Below are positions 35,101 through 47,100 of a stretch of DNA of 64,000 bases, piece by piece. A program made the position numbers and the translations under genes. Source of the stretch: Ornithodoros turicata (taxonomy: Eukaryota; Arthropoda; Arachnida; Ixodida; Argasidae). Position 1 is the stretch's first letter; each line of letters starts with the position of its first letter. The notes under the pieces are model-generated. The model did not search any database and was not told the origin of the DNA. It worked only from the letters and a program-made list of their open reading frames with translations. The stretch lies in NCBI RefSeq assembly GCF_037126465.1, contig NC_088203.1, forward strand, positions 105,486,409-105,550,408, written 5' to 3'.

Positions 35101-38100
35101 AGATTTAAAAATTTACGCAAAGGCTTGCTTTTCCGCTGAGCCCCACGACTGATGATGACCCGATATTTCATGGCACCACGAGCTACTTCCCATACCAACG
35201 AAAGCCTCGAGCTGCAAATGGCGAGCAGATGGCAACTGACGCTCTTCCATCACTTCACAGATGAACTGGCACAGAACATCGTGTCAGCCATCTTACTGAG
35301 ACAAAACATATCAGAGAAAAATGTACACATAAATGCAAATAATTGAGTCACAATCGCTAATTTATTCCATATTATCAGCGATAGATGACACACAGCAGCG
35401 TGCACATGCCATGTGGAAACACATGCGCTGTAGCCACCCACATTAGCATATTCTTAAATAATCTCAGTTTTGCGTCCAGCACAGAGAGAGAGAGAATCGA
35501 ACAGGTGAATCTCAGGAGTACATCCCGTGTCAGTTGCTTGCATGATTTTCGAAACCAAATCATCACAGAGCATGGAGGCATGTTTTGAATTACGAGCACG
35601 AATTACTTAGAATAGATAGATAAATGAACATGAGAAACGTGAGAAATCAGTCACTGTTTCTTCACTTGCAATACTGAGGCAGGATAGTGGTCAGAGCATT
35701 TACCAACAGCCTGTGGGACACATTTGATATCATTTTGTCAAAAAGAATGACTCTTCACTGTCTTCAGTTATTACTTTTTGCTAGAATTAGAAGTTAAGTT
35801 TTAGCCCTTGTAGCCTTGGATAAGGTGGCCAAAATCTTATTTTATTAAAGGCTAAAGTTGCAGACAAGTATGCACTACCTGACATGATCCAGCCATTACA
35901 CATATTCCATATGCATGCTTAACTGTCTTGATACCAATGTATTAGCATTAACTATATAAAACATTAATATTATCTTTTTCTTTTTCAGTCAATGTCACTT
36001 AACTTAAGAATGTTGGGTATAAACACATCAAAAGTTCAGCAGTAATGTGACCTATCCAGGACCAACGTGAAGAAATTGTAACACGTAAAAAAAAAAAATG
36101 TACAAAACAGCCTCTGTATGTGGGCATCACTGCACACATGGGAGCAGACCTTCAAGAAACGCATGCTTTGGCCATCACAGATATTTGGCAGTTTGCCAAG
36201 CGTCGCTTGCATATGAACGCACATATTTAATGCCCACAAACACAAACAAAATAAATGCGAAGCAGATACTTCTCTTATTGGGAGCACTACAGTCTCAACC
36301 GGATTACCTGCACACACAAGCTGCAATCGCATAAACATTGTCTCCTCGCACGGAATCAGCTATATATTGAATCAACTCTATGTGGAATGCACTCTGCGTC
36401 TTCCTGCAGCTATACCACGTCTTCCCGGCACGCATGCATGAGTTATTGACCCCTCACTGTCCGCAGGCATGGATAGACAACAATACCTATATAAAGGTCC
36501 TCGCAGGTGCTTAAAAAATAATGGAGCTTTCACTTTCAATGTGGACAACGTACAAAAATAACCTATCACAACCGTAGCCTGTCCAACCGTTCCTTGTCCT
36601 TCGATGTAAGTTCGCAACGTGTGCCTACCTACCTACCTACAAATGACACTGTCTGCCCTGGATAAATCTAGACCTACCTAAGTCGTAGAATGGACTAGAC
36701 TTGTGTGAACCTCTACTCTGAAGATCCCCACGAAATGAGCAGCACATTGTGTTTCGAAGTGCACAGCTTGTACGTAAACAACATGGCTTGTCACGCGTGA
36801 AAAACAAAAAGAAAACCGTGTGAAATGTCAACACTGTGCTGAAACTTCTGCACAGCAATTGTGACATAAAATCTGCTTCGCATAAAACCTATACTCCAAC
36901 CTACCTATACTCCGTTGGCTTGCGTAAACAATCAAAGTTGACACGTTAACCAAAAAAGCTGCTCATTTTTTTTCTTAACATCAGGAAGAATGACATGATC
37001 TGGAATGTTTGAGCATGACAGCATCATCAACAGAAACTAAAGGAATGAAGATAACTTAGCTGTGCCATGGAAAGGAGTGAACAGATTTTCACGTCATACA
37101 AACGTGCAAGTTATTTATGTATAAACATGCACAGTTGGTTTCCAAAATGAAGCGTATACATGTGCATGACAAACCACATTATTTGACAATTTTTCACTCT
37201 TGCAATGAAAGATATACATTTTTAACTTTAAGTTGGGCACCTTTGCAGGGCTATATTGTATTCCTGCCCATAAATTTTGCCATAAATGTCACTTGCTGCT
37301 TGGTCAGTTTTGGGCCCAGTGACTGGCAGATGTAAGATTTGTGAGAAAAATCTGTCGACAACTTTACCAGGCACACCATTTAAAGCAGAGATTCAGTCTC
37401 TAAAGGGACCACGTCCCTCTCGGTGTCCCCCCCAGCTCTCATTCTTTGATCTGTAGCGCCAACTTTCCCCCATCGAGCTTCCCGATCAGAGCTCCTACAT
37501 ATTGTTCGTAGAGCCTTTCTGTAAAGAAGGGCAACTGCGGCAGTAGCCCCTCCATGAAGCCGATATGACCCCCTCTAGATGTGACCACCAGTGCAAGATA
37601 ATCACTTTCTGCAGCCTCTGCTTCGGGCAGTGCATCCGCGGGGGCCATCATATCGTCCGCCGCGGCAACACACAGCGTTGGGACTTTCACCCCCGACCCC
37701 AACTTTCCGAGGAGGGAGGCATCGGTGTAGTACTTCTCAGCCGTGCCGAATCCAAACAGCTTGCTCGTGAAGTGCTCATCAAATTCTCTTATCGTGCGGC
37801 TCTGGAGTACGCGGTCCATGTTGAGTCCGTTGATGAAGAGGTGCTTGTGAGGTTCGACCACTCCGCACAAGCTTCGAGCGAGATGCCGGTTTAAAATCAT
37901 GTTCAATCCTGTGGTTTCCATGCTTGTCGTGCCACGGTGGACGTCATACACCGTCGAAATGAGCATAACCGCACTGACGAGTGCCTGATCCTTGGTTTCG
38001 CAGAGATAATGTCCCATAATCATGCCTCCCAACGATATTCCCGTTGCAATGATGGGCGACTCTGGGTACTTTCGCTTGACGTGCTCGAGGACTTCTCTTA

Positions 38101-41100
38101 GATCGCCCGTGCTGAGAGCGCAATACATTTTGGGCGTCCGCAGTCCAAGGCCACCGCGGCCGCGGTTATTGAAAACGACACACCGGCAACCTAAGCGTGC
38201 GGCAACGGGAACGATAGATCTAATATATTCAGCTTGACTACATCCCGTGAGACCCGGCATAAAAAACGCGATCGGCTGGTGCCCGCTGCCCCCGTCCAGC
38301 CAGTCGAGCGATACGACACCTCCGTCAGAGAGTTCGACAATTTCACGCTGGTAGGGCAGTTTCGGCACTCTGCTTCTCATGAAGTTGGCAGCCGCTGTCA
38401 TCATATGAGTGCTCAGGCACCATGGCGTTGGCCAGTAACGTTCGTGGAGGGTGGGACAGTTCTCGAGTAAGAACCTCTGGAACTTCCCATTTTCTTTCGC
38501 AACCAAGGTAGGCTTACGAGTAACCGTGGTGAGGTAGTAAAGCAGGAATGCAACGCCTAGACTCAGGAAAAGGGCTACTCGCGGGTTGGAGTAGTAGAAG
38601 AGAGTCGCAGACTCCACGATCCAGTGGGATGAAAGGTCCAAGCTGTATTCGGCAGCCATATTCCCGGCTTCGAAGAAATCCGTGTTTTCCCCCGGCGACA
38701 AGAGGTACGGCCGCGCTCGGTGGGATGAGCGTGACAGTGTCCTTGCAAAGACGCGATCCGGCGTTCTTACTTCAAACTTCGATGAATGGGTTGTACCGTA
38801 CGCGTAGAAACTACAGAACACCGGCTGAATGGAGAAACACTGCAGTGAAACCCATGCGAGCAACCACAGCGAACTGCCGATGAAAACTGACATGCGCCGC
38901 TGGCGCCGCCAGCGGAAGTCAATTTCTAGCAGACGAAAATGACGTTCGCTTCCGCTTATGGCGCTCACGGCGAGACAAGTTGCCGTCGCCGCAGCCGCCG
39001 TTGCCAAGGCGCGTGAAAACACAATTTTCTCGATCAAAGTTCGATTATGTGCGAATGCTACACTTCGATTTTGTTCTATTCGCAAATTCTTGACGCCTTC
39101 GGCGCTCCCCGTGACACGCCGTACGCGCCATGACAGTATCTCGTTGCAACGCTTGCACCGTAAATACAGGGTGTGTGCAGAAAAACATGACCCGCATTTT
39201 TACATGTAACTCGTTGTCTACTTAGCCGAGGAACTTCCGGTGGCGCACGACGGCGCATTTATGCGTGCGAAATCAGTAGAAAAATTGTGGAAGCCATACC
39301 CAGCTTAAAAAATAACGGAACAACGAAAATGTCGGCTTCCGTGCATCAGAATAGGGCAACATGGTGGACAATAGGGTGTATGTGAAAGGGCAACGTGGTC
39401 CACGTAGGAGAGTTGTGTTCAAGTACCGCTAGGGGAGCTATCGGTGCATAAATCGAAACGATGTCCCACATCCCACATGTATGCTTATCGGCAGTACCCC
39501 TAGCGGTGCCTGCACATAACTCTCATGAGACCAAAATGCACTACCATGCACTGTCATGACCGCCCTATTCTAATGCATGGAAGCCCATGTTTTCGCGCTC
39601 TGTTTATTTTTTTACACTGAGTATGGCTTCCAGGATTTTTTTGTAGCTTTCGCACGCATAAATACGCCGTCGTGCGCCACCGGAAGTTCCTCGGCTAAGT
39701 AGACAACAAGTTACATGTAAAAATGCGGGTCATGTTTTTCTGCACACACCCTGTATATCACCGTCAGCTGCTTTGTCAGTTAAGAGATCAGCTCAGACCA
39801 AGCTGGCAAATTGTCGCATGATTTTTTCAACATAGGACTTATTTTTTCCGTAACTGCCGACCTTCCTTCGATATCAAACCGAAACACTTGCACCAACGAA
39901 CAAGAAAAAGAAAAAAAAGAAAAGAAAACAGAGCAAGAAAGACGACAGAATTTAAAATTCTTATTACAACTAAGCCAAAGCCAATTCCTGTTTCAAGAGT
40001 ATTGACAAAAACAAAACACACAAAATCGTCTTTCTCTACATTCAAAGATCCAGTTATATCGAAGCAAACAATGTTATTATTCCATCTAGTTTGACATCAT
40101 AGCTCACATGAAAAAACGGTTTCAGTAATTATGTTTGGTTCTTCTTAATTGAGTTACTTCAGGATGGGCGCATTTGAAGTGCCCATATGTTACATACATT
40201 GTCTCTCACAAAACAATTAAAATTGTGCTGTTCTTAGTTTTCACATGAAATGCCCATTATTTACTTAACGGATTGCATGCATAAATGCTTATGAGAACAG
40301 CAGGATTGGGATATAGAAAATAGAGTACCCAAACACAAGCAAGGAAGCACATCTAGTACTGATGTTCGATTAGGTGTTCCATGGCACTAGACACAGAACT
40401 CACCATTAAAGTGGCACACACATGCATCCAAAAATTAAATTTATACAAGCAAAAGTTAAAACCTTCATCCTTAACTATGTGTGATTATGTCTGCACAAAC
40501 AGTACTGTTTGTTTATAGTAGGTAGAACACTTGAATTCAGTAGAAAAGCCTCAGTCTGTAGGAAAAAGATAGTACTGCCAACAGAAATTAACAACAAACT
40601 TGTTTAAGCTACATAAAGTACATGTCCTTCATGCCATGCATTACACTACTCCACTAATTCGCGTTGGATTTTCAGCATTATTGTCGGTGATGAGCGAAGA
40701 GTCAAACAGCAGTTTCAGAATCGACTACGATGGATGCAACAGTCTCTTTAATGCCTGTGGCATCTCACTGGCAGGTGCATTTCTACATTGTGCTTAGCAT
40801 GAACGTTGATAAAGAACGTTACTTTAGTAATTTACAATGAACAGGATGTTTAATGTGCTAGTTCAAACTTGTAAGCTATTGATATCTCAAGTCTTCCTTG
40901 TCACAGGTAGTCACACATTCAATCCGTGCCAGCAAATCACACACACGGTTGGCTTTGAGATTCAGGCTTTTTTGTGTGTGTGTTCCGCTTCAAAAAATAA
41001 ATACAGTTGTGCAGCTGTTTCAGATTCCAGAAAGAGCCCAACATTGCGCAACAGATGCAGAACTGAGCACAGCGAGAGGTAGGTATCGAAGGCGGGATCT

Positions 41101-44100
41101 GGGTGTCTAACCCCCTCCCCAAAATGGTATCTTTAGTAGTGTACTATTTCGGAGAGGGAAATGAAGGGGAATCCTCCTCACCCTTGTAAAGTCCCAATAG
41201 AACCACCCAGAAATATTTTTCTGGCTACACCGCCGATTGAAGGCACAATCTAAGGTACTAGTATACCGAATGAACCAGTACATTATAACACAGAAAATGT
41301 CAGTCATCCGATGTAGCAGATTTGAAACTATGTGCCACTTAAAGGAGCGAGGAAGGGATAAAAAAATGAATGTCAAATTGGGGGGGGGGGAATTAAAAAA
41401 CTGCCGCTGCCTAATCGGCAATACCTGCCTTTCAGCACCTTTCCGTCAGATGGCGAAACAGTCGAACGCGGCGTTGCAGACGACATCGAAACCAAGCGAA
41501 CAAGTGGAACTGAATGCAAAGTCGTACTCTGCAACGCCACGTTCGATCGTTTCGCCATCTGACGGAAAGAAGCTGAAACACAGGTAATAGCCGTTTAGGC
41601 AGCGGCAGTTTTTTAATTTTCACGATTTATCCGCAGAGAAACAGACCAAGTCGCATTATCGACATAAATGTTCGGGCATAATACGTCCTCTACATCTACT
41701 TTGGCTTTCCAACACTGTTCTTATTTGTTTTACCTTCGTTACAAACCCTGAAGTTTATCTTGGCGAACCCTGTACGTATTGCAAAGTACTCAAAATACAC
41801 CAATTTTCGGTTATGAGTGAGAGTTCCGACCCGACCGTGTTGTGTGCAACACGGCGTTACCTTCCTGGCTGTACAAACAGGTCCTGCACCGACCCAGAAC
41901 CAACGTTCCACAAGCCGATCTTAGATCTCTGCAACTTGGACATGCCCACCCACCAGTCACCAAACGCGCTCCCCGACTGGACTTGTCCGAGTGACATTTC
42001 CCCAAATTTCCAGAGAGGGAATTCCGTCATGCATAGGGTTGCCACCTTTCGGAGTGAAAAATACCGGCTGAGGGAGAGGAGGTGGAATAGAGGGAAAGGA
42101 GGAAAGGCTCGTGGGAAAGGGGAAGTGGGTGAGGAACGTTCTAGCTGGCTCGACACAACCACAAACAGCTTTGCACAACCACTGCTCTTGTCCCCTCCGA
42201 ACACGAGACGTAATGAATAACAATGGTAATAATAATAACAATGAATAATCATAATAATGAATAACTAAGAAAACGACTGGTGACTGCGGAGTTGGGTCTG
42301 TGCTCCAGATTTATTCAAGCTGTAGTGGAATGTTGAAGGAAAAACCGCGTAAAAGCCCTTATGAAAGGTCTTGAGCCACAAATACCGGCAACCGGCAGAG
42401 CGCGCAAATAACCGGCCGTGCTGGTATAATACCGGCCTGGTGGCAACCCTAGTCATACTCTCAACATCAGTCTTCTGCTCCAGCAGGGCATTACATCAAA
42501 TTGCACAGAAACTACTCGCCTAAGTGTTTTATGGGGCTCAAGACCCTTCCTGTTGACCACACGGCCAAGAAAGAGACAGCAATTTGATATTTCCTCAAAT
42601 TGGGTTGGGATATTTGCACTCCCAGAGCTCACGATTGGGTTTGCGCATCAAGCCCTCATTCGGAACGGCTCCCTTTAGTTCGAACTCCGTTTTATTCAAA
42701 CGAATGTATTTAATTTTGAAATTTTAACTTTTCAAAATTAATCTTATTTTATTTGTCCAACAAATGGTCAGTCCCCTTTGAGTTCGAATTAATGGGATTG
42801 CATTGTAGTCCTTATATACAATAAGTAAAGCTTATTTGTAAGTAGGACTTACAAATAAGCTACGGTACTTTACTTATACTTTGAGCTTTAATACTTTAAG
42901 CTACTTACTTAATTTGTCTCCACGGCATTTTTGTTTTAGTGATAGCATTTACAAAATAATGTGCCACAGAGATTAACAGATGCGACACCAAATGGCAAAT
43001 TCTCCTGAGGAGGAGCCGTTGGTTACCATGGATACAACTCGCAGCTTCCCCCAAGCGGTGTCGAACCCTATGATGACACATATTATGTGGCTGATGCCTT
43101 AGAGGATTCCTTGCAGATTTTTTGTTATGACTACCTAATGTGGGATCGTGGGTGATGGAAGACATGTATTAGCACGTAGAGGAGATTAAACGTTTTCTCA
43201 CGATTCCTCGAAAGGGAGGAGGGTTGTTTCACGACCCTTTTAATTTGGTTGAAAATCCTGGAAACCCAGACACATTCTGAACTGACTCACCGATCTACAG
43301 AAGAAGGATCAGCATCCCGCTCATGAGGAAACTTGCTTCCCACCGTATCCCTGCGCACTTGAGCTCTGTCCGTGTAGCCCTTGGTTGAAGATGACTTAGC
43401 TTCCACATAGTCCACATTCTTTAAGGAACAATAAAACGCAATTTTCACAGGACGCAAATCCACCGATGTGGAAAAGCTACGTTTGCACGTCTTGATCGTG
43501 TTTTCTTTTTTCGTAACGGATGTGTCACTCCTCACCTCTAAGCTGTATTTCTTTTTTATCCTCTTCAATTCTGCACGTCGTTGCTTCTCCCTGTCTTGTT
43601 TGCTTGTAACAGCGTGTGGCTCTTGAGAAAAAATGAAAACGAAATGCACGGAATAACTTTCTAAGTAAAGACAGAGTTTAAACTTAGGTAACTGGCCACA
43701 CTTCCCATCATGGTCAAAGAGCTCTTTTTCAAGGACAGTCCATCTAACAGAGGCTGTGCAAAATAGTGCAGCCCACTGCTATCACAAGCACGATATGCTA
43801 TCACTAGGGCCCGGAAATTTAGTCACTAAAAACGGCGGAAATAGGCAGGCATTTAGGCTCTCGAAATTACCAAAATAGGCAACAAAATACAAAAATAGGC
43901 GCGTTAATCTGATGCACTTTTTGGCTTTGTTGCCGTTTCAGAATGCCGCATCACGGAAAACTAGCTCGTTTCAAGGCTACTGGACCGTACAAGCTTTGAC
44001 GTCTGGTACACGAATGCTGAAGCGGCCTGGAACCATGCTATGTCGAATACTTTTAGTTCTCTGCCCTGGATGATCTTGAAAGATTCAGAGAAGTCACACC

Positions 44101-47100
44101 TTTTGATCAAACGTACATGAACCCCTTCTAGCAAACCAAGGTACTGAAGGAAACCAAAAGCAAAGAAGGAACAAAAGGCGCAAACATGCAAAAAGAAAAA
44201 GCAGCACTCGGCACAACCCTGAAAGGCGCACTCATACTTCCGCCTCTAAAAAAAAGGCTGTTATGGCGTCTAAAAATGTTAAAAAAGGCTACAATTCAAC
44301 AGAGTCGATAAAAAGGCAGGCAACCCCGAAAATTTCGCATTTAGGCGATTATAGCCATTTCTAGGCAAATGCCTAAAAATCCGGGCCCTAGCTATCACAC
44401 AAACAACTCCGTATGGCTTTTATTGGCTATTGACTGAGCTATCGCAGTTTTCACTCAAACATTGTGGACCCACAAACGCATGCAGCATTTACGATATAAG
44501 TTTTTTTTTTTTCTCGCTCATCCAACAGTGATATGGTGACGTTTATCAATCAGAAGCAGGCATTGCAAAAATGGATGCTGTGATCAAAGAACTTTCTGAC
44601 AGTGTCCTATATCGAGTAGACAGAGAAGCTTCGCAAAATGAAAGAGATATGGCCGCTTTCATTTTGCATGCTGCCTATTCTCGATTACATTTTCCGTGTT
44701 GTGTTGTACTGTACTGTATTGTACTATCTTCTACCACAGGCAGAATTTAATTAATTCCTTCAAGCAAGAAAAGGGAAGAGTATTAGCCTGTCGGTACGGC
44801 GGCACTATTGAGAAGTGAAACACGTTCATTGACTCTAGATTCACTGTACAATGCTTCCCCCCCAAGATGGGATTTGAAATGAAACAAAAATGAATAAAAC
44901 TGCTTTCATGTGTTACACTATGCACTGGACGACATAATATGCGCTAAAAATTCACATAAAATTTGTCCAATTCTATGTCGATAAACTGTGAAAATCAATC
45001 CACTTCCCTCTTAACATTTCCAATGGCTTACACCAACTGCTAAGCTTCGTTTCTTATTATTATTATTATTATTATTTCACCTGACATAATTCACTGAAAA
45101 CAAATCAGGAAGCTTGAGAATTCTCGACATGTCTCCATACGTTGTTGACAAAAGCTTCAGAGTCTGCCAGTACCTCTGCAGTAGGGGAAAAAATACCCAA
45201 CTGTATCTCGCAAAATCCTGTATTATAGTGTATGCTCTCTTTAACGCAGTAGATGACAGGCCTGTGAGACACATTTACTGTGCACGAGGTCTAACCTGTT
45301 CAGGTATTTGAGGTATATGTTTTTCTTGTGTGCCTCTCAACAACAGTATGCCTAGGTAATGGTACAAAGTACAAAGGTAATGGTGCACCCAGCATAGCAC
45401 AATAAGCGCAATAACGTTGGTGAGACATGTGACGGGTTACTTCCAACCGGGATACGTGACAATTCTGTCTGAAGTGCTTAAATGTGCCATGAGTCCTAAG
45501 TCAACATGGTTTTGATGTGAAGACACAAACCGGCATTGGCTGCCGCCACATCAGCTTGCAACAGGCCAGGTTCACAATGGCCGCACGTCAGCATTCGTTC
45601 GTGAATGTGGGCTTGGAGGACACAGGTACCAAACTTCACAGTGTCCAAGTGTCCCAACGGATACGTTGCGTCCTGATAAACGGAATATAGGTCTCATTTA
45701 CAAAGCATAAGTTATAAACTCAGAGAGAAAAAGAAAATCGTCCGAGTTTGTCAAAAGAATGTAGCCGATTTAAACTTACTTTTTCAATGTCTACATTGTT
45801 GATGAAGGTGTGGTTTCGACTCCCAACATCACGTAATTCGTAAGTGGCAGTTGTCTCGTTAAATGTGATTTCTGCGTGATTCTGATAAAGAAATGTTCAG
45901 AGAATAAGTTTACTGTAATGTGAAAGGAAAAAAACAACTTCATTATCCCTTTATCGTCTGTCCCCACTTTCTAGAGAAACCATTAGCACAAAATATTCAG
46001 ACTGTCCCAGAGCACTAAACTTTTACACATGTAAACTATGGTAAAATTTTCAAATTCTCCCCGGTTGAATGCCACGTTTCATGACACAAGAGGAACAAAC
46101 CTTGCTGACGCTGGTATCAGGAATACACAATCCGCAACTCTGCAGCTGTCCAACTGTGGCTCCAGGATAAGTGACCATCACTATGGAGCCTAGTTGGAGT
46201 TGGTCCGACTCTTTCACCACGAACCGTATGCATGGTGGGTAGGACTTTGAATGTTCTGGAGAGGAAAAGTTGTACTCAATTGTGCATGTTGCTATACTTG
46301 TGTCTTACGGTTAAACACAATAAAACCTGCACTAACCCTACCCCCCCCCCTTTTAAATTCAAATTGTCAGTTTCTAAAACACATCCTGAAAATGTTGAAA
46401 ACTGAACTCATCCTCTCATGCAGGCACGGGAGAGCAACACATACTACATTCTCATTATGTCACACGTTCTCTTTTTTGCTTTTTTTTTTCTTTTTCCACA
46501 TGAAAACCTGCTCTTTGACATGACGTCACCCGATTTCATCGTTTTGTAGCTCTTGACATAAAACCTCACATTTATCCCAGATTTAAAAACAAACAAATAT
46601 AAAACACAAAAATGCGAGTACCTAAATAAATTAGGCAATTTTTCCAAAAGGGATAGACCGCCACGCACAAAAGTATCTGTGATCCCGGTCCCATATTGTA
46701 CACATACATAGTCGTACATAGTTATGTGTTCAACATTGTTCCTGTGACTACTGTTTTGGTACATGCTGCCTCCTTCTAATGCCGGTCGGGGTTGGCGGGC
46801 CCATCAAGCTGCCTCTGCGGCTTTTTTCCGCGACCCCGCCCATTGTACTGAATGGGAAATAAAGTAAATAAAATTAAATGAAATATCGTCGAAGAAAAAT
46901 GGCGGCCACATGTGCGTGGCAGCTGACAGGAATATGACTCAATGTCTAAGATAAATGATTACAATAATGGCGATTCCTCATTTCTATACCCATCCAAAAG
47001 CCACCTTGCCTAGAACATGGCTCTCTAAACACTCTGCTGGGCACATGTCGTACCTTCCTCGGGTTCAGACTCGCTCTCATTCGACGCACAGCCCGAACTA

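Noticed and set aside
37439..39085. 548-residue form of the hydrolase
   Set aside because: The most upstream codon is TTG, not ATG; the 406-residue form matches the family length and has the best start context.
43290..43537. Exons 9 and 10 of AGGF1 read as one continuous exon
   Set aside because: The intervening Thr/Lys/Ser-rich frame has no family counterpart, and good donor (43535) and acceptor (43420) sites remove it in frame.
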